The notes: generated by a model not told the origin, from the sequence alone. Shown: positions 1 through 9,123, counted from the stretch's first letter. The stretch: DNA of 64,000 nt from Leucothrix mucor DSM 2157 (GCF_000419525.1 NZ_ATTE01000001.1:4942001-5006000), one strand, 5' to 3'. Made by a program: numbers and translations.

Positions 1-1
1 A

Positions 2-478
2 GTTAAAGCGGCTTACTATCCTCCTGTAGGTATTAGAGGTTTAGGTACTTCTATGGCTAGAGCGGCTAACTGGAATCGCGAACCTGATTATCTTAAAAAG
101 GCCAACGATGAAGTCTGCATAATCGTGCAAATCGAAACGTTAGAAGGTTTGAAAAATATCGAATCAATCGTGGCGGTTGAAGGCGTTGATGCGGTGTTTA
201 TTGGGCCATCAGACTTATCAGCAGCGATGGGTCATATCGGTAATCCGGGTCATCCTGAAGTGCTAGCAGCCATTGAAAATGGTTTTAAAGTTATTAATGA
301 CGCCGGCAAAAAAGCGGGTGTTTTAGCGGTGACTAAAGACTTGGTTAACCACTATGTAAATGCTGGCGCTCAATTTATTGGTGTAGGTGTAGATGCTGCC
401 TTACTGGCGAATGCGACCAAAAAATTAGCCGCAGAATATATCGACACGAATGATACAAATGAATCGGCGGGGTATTAA
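2..478 (+). CDS. HpcH/HpaI family aldolase, 3' part (5' end outside window)
   Basis: Class II pyruvate-dependent aldolase, expected to split a 2-keto-hydroxy acid into pyruvate and an aldehyde, the last step of an aromatic meta-cleavage route. The open frame runs in from the window edge, so the N-terminus is missing. Visible family signatures are YYPPVGIRG near the left edge, the metal-binding Glu in IVQIETLEG, and the Asp in [12 protein letters not shown]. The stop codon abuts the ATG of the LigA-like gene (TAAATG), so the two are probably translated together. The exact substrate is inferred only from the neighbouring ring-cleavage dioxygenase; this family also includes rhamnonate and 4-hydroxy-2-oxoheptanedioate aldolases. 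Family assignment is firm, substrate is not. Confidence 0.88.
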   Translation, partial: VKAAYYPPVGIRGLGTSMARAANWNREPDYLKKANDEVCIIVQIETLEGLKNIESIVAVEGVDAVFIGPSDLSAAMGHIGNPGHPEVLAAIENGFKVINDAGKKAGVLAVTKDLVNHYVNAGAQFIGVGVDAALLANATKKLAAEYIDTNDTNESAGY

Positions 479-844
479 ATGAGTCTCTATTACACACAAA
501 AAGTACTTTATGATCTAAATCGTGATACGAAGGTACAACAACGTTATCAAGATGATGTTGACAGTTTATTGGCTAATTACACACTAACAGATGAAGAAAT
601 ATCTGCTATCACTGAGCCTGATATTGGCTTGCTGTACGTGCTGGGTGTGAATGGTCAAATCTTGATGCACTTTGCCGCTTTTCATCAAATTGCATGGGAT
701 GATTATCTTCAAGCGATGAGAGATGGTATAGAAAAGTATGGGCCTGTGAGAGAAGGGGTTTATGCAATGACTGGTGCAGGTCAAAGTTTTACTCAAGAGA
801 CAGAAGTCAGTGCTTCATTAGAGAATACAGAGGGCAAGTCATGA
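479..844 (+). CDS. LigA-type small subunit of extradiol dioxygenase
   Basis: 121 aa, the usual size for the alpha (LigA) subunit of LigAB-type extradiol dioxygenases, which caps the active site of the catalytic LigB subunit. It is all-helical in appearance. The segment around residues 40-85 (LTDEEISAI, GLLYVLGVNGQILMHFA) matches the LigA pattern in which the chain covers the substrate pocket. Its stop overlaps the ATG of the LigB gene by four bases (ATGA), the expected arrangement for a 1:1 complex. It starts immediately after the aldolase stop. The C-terminal ~20 residues are polar and probably disordered. Function rests as much on the neighbour as on its own sequence. Confidence 0.8.
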   Translation: MSLYYTQKVLYDLNRDTKVQQRYQDDVDSLLANYTLTDEEISAITEPDIGLLYVLGVNGQILMHFAAFHQIAWDDYLQAMRDGIEKYGPVREGVYAMTGAGQSFTQETEVSASLENTEGKS

Positions 845-1659
845 GCTTAGTTTATGCAGGTGTGTGTAGTCATGGGCCGGGAATTACTGCCCGTGCAGAC
901 AGAGCAGACCCAGAGTTGCGCGATGCTTTTTATGCAAACCTAGGCCAAATGCGACAGGATATTGTTGACTCTGGTGCTGAGGCATTAATTGTTATTGCTG
1001 CGGAGCATTTTGCGAACTTCTTTATGAATAACATGCCTGCTTATTGCATTGGTATGGCAGATGAGTATGAAGGACCGATTGAAGATCCGGATTGGTTAAA
1101 AATCCCTCGTACAAAAGTACCCGGTAATGCGGAGTTGTCTGAGCGTTTAATCACTGAAGTGTTGAAAACAACGGATACTGCATTTTCTCAAGAATGGAAG
1201 TTTGACCATGGCATTAGCGTGCCACTTAATTTCTTAACGCCAAATTACGATCTACCGATAATTCCCGTGAATATTAATTGCCAAGGGCCACCATTAACAC
1301 CACTGCATCGTGCATGGGCGTTTGGTGAAGCGATTAGAGCAGCATGTGACGCATTACCTGAAAAAATAGCATTGGTTGGAACTGGCGGAATCTCACATTG
1401 GCCTGCAACACCGGACTCTGGAAAGATCAACAGCGAGTGGGATGCAGAGTTCATGGATCGTTTTCAGCGTAATGACAAAGAAGCCATGTTGTCATATACG
1501 AATGAAGAAACTTATAGAGATGGTGGACAGGGTGGGTATGAAATCAGAACATTGATTGCTACTGCTGCCGCTGCGCGAGGCGCTAAAGCAGATGTTCACT
1601 TTTTTGAGCCTATTCCTATTTTTGCGACTAGTTGTATTTGCGCGAAGTTTGAGTTGTAA
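841..1659 (+). CDS. LigB-type extradiol ring-cleavage dioxygenase, catalytic subunit
   Basis: 272 aa, LigB superfamily: Fe(II)-dependent ring opening of a catecholic acid with O2 in the cytoplasm. Probable iron ligands are H11 (VCSHGPG), H56 (IAAEHFANFF) and a C-terminal Glu in HFFEPIP. Further conserved His residues sit in FDHGISVPL and GGISHWPATP. With LigA and an HpaI aldolase it fits a protocatechuate-, gallate- or methylgallate-like pathway, but it also resembles MhpB-like enzymes and I cannot choose the substrate. No decarboxylase, hydratase or transporter is visible, because the operon downstream is destroyed by an IS element. Confidence 0.85.
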   Translation: MSLVYAGVCSHGPGITARADRADPELRDAFYANLGQMRQDIVDSGAEALIVIAAEHFANFFMNNMPAYCIGMADEYEGPIEDPDWLKIPRTKVPGNAELSERLITEVLKTTDTAFSQEWKFDHGISVPLNFLTPNYDLPIIPVNINCQGPPLTPLHRAWAFGEAIRAACDALPEKIALVGTGGISHWPATPDSGKINSEWDAEFMDRFQRNDKEAMLSYTNEETYRDGGQGGYEIRTLIATAAAARGAKADVHFFEPIPIFATSCICAKFEL

Positions 1660-1679
1660 AGCAAATGGTATTAAAAAAT

Positions 1680-1703
1680 AGCTGCTCTTCCAAAAGAGTA
1701 GCT
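1680..1703 (+). terminator. stem-loop after LigB gene
   Basis: A 10-bp stem (AGCTGCTCTT / AAGAGTAGCT, one G-T pair) lies about 20 bases after the dioxygenase stop. There is no T-run after it, so it is a possible terminator or mRNA 3' stabiliser. The aldehyde dehydrogenase remnant starts 166 bases further on with its own strong Shine-Dalgarno. Confidence 0.35.
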
Positions 1704-1869
1704 ATGCAAGGCTAACTAATGGAAGTTGAGCCTTACTAGGGTGTTCTAGTTTAGAAAGCTAGAGGCTGATAGTAGCTTCAACTTTGTTATTACAGTGTTA
1801 TTTCAAAATTAACGAGTTAACTGTTCAATTAAATATGTATTACGAACAAGTTAACTACATGGAGGAAGT

Positions 1870-1980
1870 ATGAGTAATCAAGTTTTTGCAAGAATGTTAA
1901 TTAATGGTGAGTCGAGAGAGTCAGATGATACATCTGACACCATAAACCCTGCAACAGGGGAAGCTTTTGCAACTTGCTTC
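1870..1980 (+). pseudogene. aldehyde dehydrogenase, N-terminal stub
   Basis: After a good Shine-Dalgarno (ggagga) the ATG opens a frame that reads like an NAD(P)-dependent aldehyde dehydrogenase start: FARMLINGES followed by INPATGEAFAT. This is the N-terminal strand pair of the family, which is normally about 480 aa. Similarity ends after about 36 residues. The following codons, up to a stop at 2050-2052, do not resemble the family, and the IS110 element begins about 50 bases later. No continuation is visible on the far side of the IS, so the rest of the gene was lost and not merely interrupted. In an intact operon it would probably have oxidised the semialdehyde made by ring cleavage. Confidence 0.7.
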
Positions 1981-2116
1981 TCGTTTTGGCGCAAGAACAC
2001 GAAGACAACACCTTGTCTAAACGTAAGTGATGAAATGGTCTCCTCCCCTTAATCGGCATCTATGTGCCAGAATTGGAAGGTACAAATCTTACCAATACAA
2101 ATGAGGAGAAGACCAC

Positions 2117-3139
2117 ATGAGTAATATTAGCGTCATTGGAATGGATTTATCAAAACAGGTTTTTCATATTGTTGGCCTAAATACTCGGCATAAAGTTGTT
2201 ATCAAGAAAATGCTCAAACGGAAGCAGCTGATTACTTGGTTCTCCAATCTGCAACCCTGTCAAGTGAGTATGGAAGCCTGCGCTAGCGCTCATTACTGGG
2301 GAAGAACACTGAAAAAAATGGGATTTGAGGTGTCACTGCTGCCTGCGCAACACGTCAAAGCATTTGTTCAGGGAAATAAGAACGACTACAACGATGCACT
2401 GGCCATTGCTGAGGCAACGAGTCGCCCAAAAATTCACAATGTGCCGCTAAAAACAGTGGGACAGCAAGACCAACAAGCGATTCAGCGCATGAGAAAACAA
2501 GCAGTTCAGAGCCGAACAGCACTTTGCAACCAAACTCATGGTTTAGTTGGGGAGTACGGACTGGTTATACCTAAGGGGGTTACTGCATTACGCAAAGCTA
2601 TTCCTGATTTATTGGAAGACGCTGAAAATGGATTGACCGACTTATTCCGACAGCTCCTCAAGCAGCGCCTTAATCAGTTGATTGAGTTAGAAGCGCATAT
2701 TCAGTTCTATACTGACCTGCTAGTGAATCAAGCTGAACGCTGTGAGGAAATCAAACGCTTACAAAGCATTCCGGGGTTTGGCCCTATTGTTGCCAGCGCC
2801 TATTACAGTTATGTGGGTAGCGGTGAAGTATTCCGTAACGGGCGGGGTGTATCCGCTTCGTTAGGCTTAGTTCCTCGTCAGCACAGTACCGGCGGTAAAA
2901 ACGTCCTGTTGGGCATTAGTAAGCGAGGTGATCAGGAACTGAGGGGGTTATTGGTTCATGGTGCCCGTGCTTTTGCCAGAGTGGCGAATAAGAAAAATGA
3001 CCGCTTGAGCAGTTGGGTCTGTCAACTTATTGAGAAGCGGGGGATGAATAAGGCCACCGTTGCACTCGCGAACAAGTTAGCCCGCATTGCATGGGCGGTG
3101 ACAACCAATAAAGAGGCTTATATTGCTTATCCGCGCTAG
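2117..3139 (+). CDS. IS110/IS1111 transposase (DEDD recombinase)
   Basis: 340 aa, the usual length. The N-terminal RuvC-like DEDD domain shows D10 (VIGMDLSKQ), E53 (SMEACASAH) and the Asp pair in NKNDYNDALA near residues 90-93. The C-terminal transposase_20 domain has the helix-hairpin-helix IPGFGPIVAS and the serine-bearing segment LGLVPRQHSTGGK followed by KRGDQELR. This family of recombinases is guided by an RNA made from the element itself. The frame is uninterrupted, so the element may still be active. It has its own Shine-Dalgarno (gaggaga) before the ATG. Confidence 0.93.
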   Translation: MSNISVIGMDLSKQVFHIVGLNTRHKVVIKKMLKRKQLITWFSNLQPCQVSMEACASAHYWGRTLKKMGFEVSLLPAQHVKAFVQGNKNDYNDALAIAEATSRPKIHNVPLKTVGQQDQQAIQRMRKQAVQSRTALCNQTHGLVGEYGLVIPKGVTALRKAIPDLLEDAENGLTDLFRQLLKQRLNQLIELEAHIQFYTDLLVNQAERCEEIKRLQSIPGFGPIVASAYYSYVGSGEVFRNGRGVSASLGLVPRQHSTGGKNVLLGISKRGDQELRGLLVHGARAFARVANKKNDRLSSWVCQLIEKRGMNKATVALANKLARIAWAVTTNKEAYIAYPR

Positions 3140-3427
3140 CGCATTGAAGGACGACAAGGTACGCTTTTATAATTTAAGGAAGAGTGTGTAGCTTTCTTCT
3201 ACCCGTTGCAAAGGAACACTAATTGTTGATGACATAACTGGTTAAACCGGCCTGGCAGAAACCTGATGTGAACAGAGGCTAAAAAAGCCGTGTAAGCGAT
3301 AAGGATGCTAGGCGCGACTGCTTCATCAAGGCCCCGTGTTATAGACGCGATAAACAGGCCGGATATACGAACGCAAACCTATCTGTCAATCAATGAGTAT
3401 TGTTGTTTGCAAAACTGGAGGAGACCA
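3140..3427 (+). ncRNA. candidate bridge/seek RNA region of the IS1111-type element
   Basis: This 288-base stretch between the transposase stop and the right subterminal repeat has no credible reading frame. In IS1111-group elements the guide RNA (bridge RNA or seekRNA) is made from this 3' non-coding end. Several short self-complementary segments are visible (for example GGTTAAACCGGCC near 3240). I infer the RNA from the family and position; its ends and its target and donor loops cannot be fixed without folding and comparison. Confidence 0.4.
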
Positions 3428-3430
3428 TAT

Positions 3431-3668
3431 ATGTTCACGCGCAATATCAATAACTTACAAAGCAATAGCTTAGTGAACGTTTCTTTATTGATTAATAACC
3501 ACGTTATTTATATATCCTGCTAGGTCAATAGGTTATCTAACTTGTTGATTCTACGTGTGAACACTTACCTCAGTTAGGTATTAGTTCCATAGGTCAGAGC
3601 TCCACTTTGACAGCTGACTAGCTGAAGGCTAATCTTGTGATATCCAGCAGCGAAGAGAGTTACACGAT
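3431..3668. other. IS-to-Uma2 spacer, nothing recognised
   Basis: AT-rich sequence after the right IS repeat. It does not continue the aldehyde dehydrogenase, contains no convincing gene, and supplies only a weak Shine-Dalgarno (agagag) for the Uma2 gene. Confidence 0.5.
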
Positions 3669-4265
3669 ATGAGTATCGCTTCCAAATCAACTTGGGTAAG
3701 CCCTGAGGAATACCTTCAGCTCGAAAATGATCGGGCAGATGATGGTGAGCGTTGCGAATATAATAATGGCCACGTCTACGCAATGGCTGGCGCGAGCAGA
3801 ACGCACAATTTGCTCACAATGAAGCTTGCCAATAACTTATTCAATCATTTAAGTAGTAGCCCTTGTCAGGTATTTCAGTCTGATATGAAGGTCGCGATTG
3901 ATGCTTTGGATGACACGCGCTATTACTATCCTGATGTGCAGGTTAGCTGCGAAGAAGAAAATGACGATTATGTAAACCGGTCGCCATGCCTGATTATTGA
4001 GGTCTTGTCAGTGAGTACCGCTCAAAAGGATCGTGCGGAAAAGCTGGCGGGATATCGGCTTATTCCAAGTCTGCAAGAATATGTGTTGTGCTCTCAGGAC
4101 TCTCCATTTATTGAGACTTACCGACGCCGTACCAATTGGCAAGTTGAGCACTTTATTAGTGGGCAAACGCTGTACCTTGAGTCCGTAGAGTTAGATATCA
4201 AGGTGGATGAGCTGTATAGCTTTTGGCAAAACACTCCGCCACCCCAAGGCAACGGAGCGTACTAA
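3669..4265 (+). CDS. Uma2 family protein (DUF820, PD-(D/E)XK fold)
   Basis: 198 aa, typical length for Uma2 proteins, a restriction-endonuclease-like fold that is greatly expanded in cyanobacteria and some filamentous bacteria, with no settled cellular role. Visible family landmarks: VSPEEYLQLE at the N-terminus, the GHVYAMAGAS turn, YYYPDVQVSC carrying the active-site Asp, and LIIEVLSVST carrying the active-site Glu. A second, clearly different paralogue lies on the opposite strand at 40414-40983. It sits right beside an IS element and is not in an operon. The catalytic residues look intact, so nuclease activity is plausible. Confidence 0.88.
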   Translation: MSIASKSTWVSPEEYLQLENDRADDGERCEYNNGHVYAMAGASRTHNLLTMKLANNLFNHLSSSPCQVFQSDMKVAIDALDDTRYYYPDVQVSCEEENDDYVNRSPCLIIEVLSVSTAQKDRAEKLAGYRLIPSLQEYVLCSQDSPFIETYRRRTNWQVEHFISGQTLYLESVELDIKVDELYSFWQNTPPPQGNGAY

Positions 4266-4269
4266 TTCT

Positions 4270-4668
4270 TTAGACCTTCGGAAACAACGCATCGCGGATA
4301 CGCTCAAAGGCAGCGTATTCGCGCGCTTCAAACTTGTGTGAGGTCATCATCGAGTTGAGCGCCCGCATCAATCTCAGCTCCACGCCCGGAAAATCCGCTA
4401 GCTTTTCTTGCAGCACTTCCAAATACGTTTCAAAGTCGCCATCAAACTGAGAGGCTGCGCTATACAGCTGGCTGACTTGCTCATCATTCAACCCAAAATC
4501 ATTCTTGAAGAACGCATTAAAACGCTGCTTTTCCTTATCGGTTTCTACCTGATCGGCTGAAATCACATGGTAAATCACCACGGCAAAGGCGCGTTGCAGG
4601 GTTTCATCCTGACGGTCCAGCTCGAGGTGAGAAGGGGTGTCAAACCATGCTCTTAGTTTTGTCGGCAT
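4270..4668 (-). CDS. TerB-like protein
   Basis: 132 aa helical protein resembling the TerB/DjlA N-terminal helical bundle, a metal-associated acidic fold. Supporting features are the segment VVIYHVISADQVETDKEKQRFNA-style helix with acidic residues (residues ~30-55), a second equivalent helix pair around FDGDFETYLEVLQ, and its size. It converges on the Uma2 gene with four bases between the stops. It probably stands alone. Tellurite resistance should not be assumed; most TerB-like proteins have no tested phenotype. Confidence 0.6.
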   Translation of the reverse strand: MPTKLRAWFDTPSHLELDRQDETLQRAFAVVIYHVISADQVETDKEKQRFNAFFKNDFGLNDEQVSQLYSAASQFDGDFETYLEVLQEKLADFPGVELRLMRALNSMMTSHKFEAREYAAFERIRDALFPKV

Positions 4669-4891
4669 CTTGTAGCTCCAATAATATGAGTCGCGATCAT
4701 TAAATTATAACAAAAAGCGCATTGGCCGACTAATACAAGCGAGTGTTCATTCTTCGAACTAACCGGTTGGTGTATTGTCTGTTTAAGTGGCTTATTGTTT
4801 TAGGTTTGACAAGCCACAGAGCGCACCGATACTCTGCTCCTATAAGCGAATAAAACAATCTAACTATTTAAAATAACGAAAGATTCTAGCT

Positions 4892-6055
4892 ATGAAATTG
4901 TCCTTACACCGCATTGCCTTGCGATCTGTTTGCCTCTGCCTGTTACTCAATCTTCAGGTATTTGCCGCGGATGAGCCCATTGTCGCAAAAACGACAGTCG
5001 CTCCCACGGTTACCGTCGATACCGCCAGAAAAACCAAGTTGATTGATCGGGTCTCGGTTTCCGGCACGTTAGTTGCTGGTGAGGAGGTCTATGTGAATAC
5101 GCGGATCAATGGCTATGCGATTGAGAAGATCAATGTCGACATCGGCGATCAGGTGAAATCTGGTGATGTGTTAGCGGTGCTGGATGGCATGAATCTTAAA
5201 TCACAGGTATTACAGGCTGAGGCAGAGTTATCCCGTTCGATGGCAGCCATTGCTCAAGCCCAAAGTCAGGTCAATGCGGCCAAGGCAACGCGGAAGGAAT
5301 TAATCCTGTCATTAAATCGCTCGCAGCGTTTACGCCGTAGTGAAGTGATTAGTCAGGAAGAGTTGGATAAAGCGGTGAGTAGTTCAGACTCTTCAGAAGC
5401 GAATCTAATGAGTGCTGAAAGCGGCTTGGATGTGGCGCGAGCGCAAAGCAATCAGGCAAAGTTACAGCTGGAGTTGGCGCAATTAAACCAAGCACGTGAA
5501 AAGATTCGGGCACCGGTCGATGGGATTATTTCTGCCCGTACCGCACGCTTGGGCGCGATTGCCTCCTCCGGTGGTGAGCCATTATTTCGAATGATTGAAA
5601 ATGGCGTGGTCGAGATGGAAGCGGAAGTGATTGAGACGGCCTTATCGGCCATCAGTGTGGGTAATTCTGCTGAAATGGAGATTGCCGGACTCAAACCAAT
5701 GACGGGGCGGGTGCGCTTGATTTCACCCACGGTGGATGACCGCACACGCTTGGCTAAGGTTCGCATTCGCTTTCCGGCGGCTACCCGCTTACGACCCGGG
5801 CTGTCAGCTAATGGCTGGATTATTGTGAGTGAGCGCAATGTGACGACCGTGCCGATCAGCGCGATTACCACCAAAGATAATCAAGAATATGTGAGCTTGG
5901 TAATAGATGGCGTGGTTGAAAAGCGGCAAGTCACCGCGGGTGCAGTCTCCGATGATGGGCGACGTGAGATCATCTCCGGCCTTAAGGATGGCGATGTGGT
6001 CATTGCCAAAGCCGGTGCCTTTTTTAGCGATGGCGATAAGGTGACCGCACAATGA
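4892..6055 (+). CDS. RND efflux periplasmic adaptor (membrane fusion protein)
   Basis: 387 aa with an N-terminal signal sequence ending near residue 25 (LQVFAADEP). This is the HlyD/AcrA layout: a first lipoyl half (residues ~65-100, GYAIEKINVDIGDQVKSGDV), a coiled-coil hairpin rich in Ala/Gln/Glu (~100-200), the second lipoyl half (KIRAPVDGIISARTARLGAI), then beta-barrel and membrane-proximal domains. It bridges the inner-membrane pump to an outer-membrane channel. It overlaps the permease gene by four bases (ATGA), so the two are coupled. No TolC-type gene is present in the window. Confidence 0.93.
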   Translation: MKLSLHRIALRSVCLCLLLNLQVFAADEPIVAKTTVAPTVTVDTARKTKLIDRVSVSGTLVAGEEVYVNTRINGYAIEKINVDIGDQVKSGDVLAVLDGMNLKSQVLQAEAELSRSMAAIAQAQSQVNAAKATRKELILSLNRSQRLRRSEVISQEELDKAVSSSDSSEANLMSAESGLDVARAQSNQAKLQLELAQLNQAREKIRAPVDGIISARTARLGAIASSGGEPLFRMIENGVVEMEAEVIETALSAISVGNSAEMEIAGLKPMTGRVRLISPTVDDRTRLAKVRIRFPAATRLRPGLSANGWIIVSERNVTTVPISAITTKDNQEYVSLVIDGVVEKRQVTAGAVSDDGRREIISGLKDGDVVIAKAGAFFSDGDKVTAQ

Positions 6056-9000
6056 ATATGTCTACCTGGGCGATTCGCCAGCCAGTCCCGACGCTGGCCT
6101 TATTTTTGGTGTTATGCCTGATTGGTTTGGTGAGCTTTGGGCGCTTACCGATCACGCGCTTTCCCAATATTGATATTCCAATTATTACTGTGAATGTGGC
6201 ACAGCCGGGTGCAGCGCCATCTGAACTGGTCAGCCAAGTCACACAGCCAATTGAAGATGCAGTCTCCAGCGTTACCGGCGTCAAGCACGTCACCTCACAA
6301 GCAACCGATTCCTCAACTAGCATCACCATTGAATTTAATCTGGAAGCCGATTCTGATCGTGCGTTAAATGATATTAAAGATGCGATTGCAGGTATCCGCA
6401 GTGACTTACCGGATGCTATTTCCGAGCCTATTATCAAGCGGTTGGATGTGACGGGGCAGGCGATTTTAACCTATGCCGTATCAAACTCTAATCTGTCGAT
6501 TGGGGCGCTGTCTTACTTTGTCGATAACGTCATGTCGCGTGAGCTACAGGCACTTTCCGGCGTGGGTAAAATCACGCGATTGGGAGGTGCAGACCGTGAG
6601 ATTAAAGTTGAGTTGGAGCCAAACCGCCTGCTGGCTCTAGGCATTACCGCATCGGATGTGAGCAGCCAGTTAAGCGCCACCAATATCGATTTAGGTGGCG
6701 GGCGCGGAAACCTTTCAGGACAAGAGTTTAGCATTCGCGCGCTCGGTAGTGTGGATAGCATTGAGAAGCTATCAGAAACCCAGTTGGCGCTTTCCAATGG
6801 CCGCACCGTGCGCTTGGATGACTTGGGTAAGGTGATTGATGGTCCCGCAGAGGTGCGTTCATTTGCCATGAATAATGGGGAGTCGGTGGTCGCTTTTGGG
6901 GTGTATCGGGCGACTGGTGCCAGTGACATTACCGCCTCGCAGGCCGTGAAAACCAAGCTGGCTGATATCGAATCGCGCTATCCTGATTTTAAAGTCTCGT
7001 TGATTGACGACACCACGGTGTATACCGAAGGTAACTACAAAAGCGCGATGGAAACCCTGTATGAAGGGGCGGCATTGGCGATTATTGTGGTGTTGATTTT
7101 TCTGCGGGATTGGCGCGCCACCATTATTACGGCGGTGGCCTTACCGCTGTCGATTATCCCGACCTTTTTTGTAATGCAAATGCTGGGCTTCTCGCTCAAC
7201 ACGGTTAGCTTACTGGGCATTACCTTGGTAACGGGGATCTTGGTGGATGATGCGATTGTGGAAATCGAAAACATCATGCGGCATATCCACATGGGAAAGC
7301 CCGCCTATGAAGCTTCTACCGAAGCGGCCAGTGAAATTGGCTTAACTGTAATCGCGATCAGCTTTTGTATTGTGGCGGTGTTTGCGCCGGTGAGCTTTAT
7401 GAGCGGCATTGCCGGTCAATACTTTAAGCAATTCGGGCTAACGGTCGCCGTAGCCGTGCTGTTTTCATTGCTGGTGGCGCGCTTAGTCACGCCCATGATG
7501 GCTGCATATTTTCTAAAAAGCACGGGCGTTGCCGCTGAAGAAAAAGACGGCTGGCTAATGCGCGTTTATCAACGCATTCTGCATTGGACGCTTCGCAACC
7601 GCACGATCACTTTGCTAATGGGCGTATTGATTTTTGCAGGCTCTATTTACTCAGCCACGCTGTTGCCAAGTGAATTTGTACCGGTGACGGATGAGGGGCG
7701 CTCGACCATTTCAGTGGAGTTGCCACCGGGCTCTACCTTGGATGATACCCGTCGAGTCTCGCGTGAGATTACCGCCAAAATTGCCGCTGTGGATGAGGTT
7801 GATCGGGTGTTTGTGGATGGGGGCTCCGGTGATATCACCAAGGCCAATTTCATTATCAATTACATTCCAAAATCAGATCGTGATCGCTCTGCCGTTGAGC
7901 TGCAGCGTTATATTCAAACCCTTCTGGAAGGCACGCCGGATGTACGACTGACCTATATGAAAGCTGATGGTCAGCGTGATTTTCAGCTGTCGGTATTAGG
8001 TGATAATACAGAAGCGGTGCAAGCGGCTGCTGGCCTGCTATCCAAGCAAATAAAAGGCGTTCCCGAGCTGACCAATATCACGGCTTCGGCATCTTTGGCG
8101 CGTCCGGAAATCCGCATCACGCCAAAGTCAGAACTGGCGGCGGAGTTAGGAATTACCGCCGGCGCATTGGCCTCGACCATCCGCGTGGCAACGATTGGAG
8201 ATAGCAGTGCGAATCTGGCTAAATTCAATGCGGGCGATCGTCAGCTCCCGATTACTGTGCGCATGAAAGAGTCGGTGCGTGATGACTTGTTCCAGATGGC
8301 AGGTGTGCGGATTCCAAGTACCGCAGGTGACCCTGTGCCGCTAGGCGTGGTTGCAGATATTACCTTTGCCAATGGCCCGAGTACCATCAAGCGCTATGAC
8401 CGCCGTGAATTGGTGACCATTGAAGGCGATCTCACTGAAGGCGCCACGCTAGGTGCAGCAGTGGAAAAAGTGAATAACTTACCCGCTGCGGTGAATATGC
8501 CAGAAGGCACGCAAATCAAAAGTGCGGGGGATGCAGAAGTCATGGCGGATGTATTCTCCAGCTTTGGCTTGGCGATGGGGGCGGGTATTTTGCTGGTGTA
8601 TGTGGTGCTAGTCTTGCTGTTCTCCAGCTTTATTACACCGATTACGATTCTGCTGTCATTGCCCTTAGCGGTGGGTGGGGCGATCTTCGCGCTGTTTTTG
8701 GCGAATAAGGCAATTAGCTTACCGGTGGTCATTGGCTTCCTGATGCTGATGGGGATTGTGACGAAGAATGCGATTATGCTGGTGGAGTTTGCGATCGAAG
8801 CTATGAGTCGCAATGTGCCGCGAGATACCGCCATGCTCGATGCTTGTCATAAGCGGGCGCGTCCGATTGTGATGACGACCATTGCGATGGTGGCGGGTAT
8901 GGTGCCGAGTGCTTTAGCCTTTGGAACGGGCGGCGAGTTTCGCTCGCCAATGGCCATTGCGGTGATTGGTGGTTTGTTGGTATCTACCTTGCTGTCGTTA

Positions 9001-9111
9001 TTATTCGTGCCATCGTTGTTTAGTGTGATCAATGGTTTGAAGAATCGATTACGGCGTTTATTAGTGACGGTATTGGGCGCGAATCAGCCGCAAGAGGATT
9101 CTGCAGCTTAG
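6052..9111 (+). CDS. RND family efflux permease (AcrB/MexB-like)
   Basis: 1019 aa, the normal length for hydrophobe/amphiphile RND pumps, which export drugs, bile-like compounds or metabolites using the proton gradient. TM1 is at residues ~10-30, large periplasmic loops follow TM1 and TM7, and the central membrane block (LYEGAALAIIVVLIFLRDWR through ~500) contains the essential paired acids in GILVDDAIVEIENI on TM4. The second half repeats the plan (SSFGLAMGAGILLVYVVLVL, GIVTKNAIMLVEF). Substrate cannot be read from sequence. Transcribed with the adaptor; convergent with a LuxR-type regulator that might control it. Confidence 0.95.
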   Translation: MNMSTWAIRQPVPTLALFLVLCLIGLVSFGRLPITRFPNIDIPIITVNVAQPGAAPSELVSQVTQPIEDAVSSVTGVKHVTSQATDSSTSITIEFNLEADSDRALNDIKDAIAGIRSDLPDAISEPIIKRLDVTGQAILTYAVSNSNLSIGALSYFVDNVMSRELQALSGVGKITRLGGADREIKVELEPNRLLALGITASDVSSQLSATNIDLGGGRGNLSGQEFSIRALGSVDSIEKLSETQLALSNGRTVRLDDLGKVIDGPAEVRSFAMNNGESVVAFGVYRATGASDITASQAVKTKLADIESRYPDFKVSLIDDTTVYTEGNYKSAMETLYEGAALAIIVVLIFLRDWRATIITAVALPLSIIPTFFVMQMLGFSLNTVSLLGITLVTGILVDDAIVEIENIMRHIHMGKPAYEASTEAASEIGLTVIAISFCIVAVFAPVSFMSGIAGQYFKQFGLTVAVAVLFSLLVARLVTPMMAAYFLKSTGVAAEEKDGWLMRVYQRILHWTLRNRTITLLMGVLIFAGSIYSATLLPSEFVPVTDEGRSTISVELPPGSTLDDTRRVSREITAKIAAVDEVDRVFVDGGSGDITKANFIINYIPKSDRDRSAVELQRYIQTLLEGTPDVRLTYMKADGQRDFQLSVLGDNTEAVQAAAGLLSKQIKGVPELTNITASASLARPEIRITPKSELAAELGITAGALASTIRVATIGDSSANLAKFNAGDRQLPITVRMKESVRDDLFQMAGVRIPSTAGDPVPLGVVADITFANGPSTIKRYDRRELVTIEGDLTEGATLGAAVEKVNNLPAAVNMPEGTQIKSAGDAEVMADVFSSFGLAMGAGILLVYVVLVLLFSSFITPITILLSLPLAVGGAIFALFLANKAISLPVVIGFLMLMGIVTKNAIMLVEFAIEAMSRNVPRDTAMLDACHKRARPIVMTTIAMVAGMVPSALAFGTGGEFRSPMAIAVIGGLLVSTLLSLLFVPSLFSVINGLKNRLRRLLVTVLGANQPQEDSAA

Positions 9112-9123
9112 AAAGTTTTAGTG

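Larger units (their letters stand above)
2029..3430 (+). mobile_element. IS110 family element, IS1111 group
   Basis: A single full-length DEDD transposase is flanked by an 11-bp subterminal inverted repeat: TGGTCTCCTCC at 2036-2046 and its exact complement at 3417-3427. Subterminal repeats and a long non-coding stretch after the transposase (about 280 bases) are characteristic of the IS1111 group, whereas IS110 sensu stricto lacks such repeats and has its long non-coding end upstream. The exact outer ends are not resolvable here; a few bases beyond each repeat is the family norm. The element interrupts or adjoins the truncated aldehyde dehydrogenase gene. Confidence 0.8.

Noticed and set aside
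3305-3523. 72-aa ORF across the right end of the IS110 element
   Set aside because: It crosses the subterminal repeat, has no family resemblance, and lies in the expected guide-RNA region.
5452-5874. Long antisense ORF inside the RND adaptor gene (and many similar antisense frames in ureC, pntA and the permease)
   Set aside because: Shadow frames of strongly coding genes with no initiation signals or recognisable domains.
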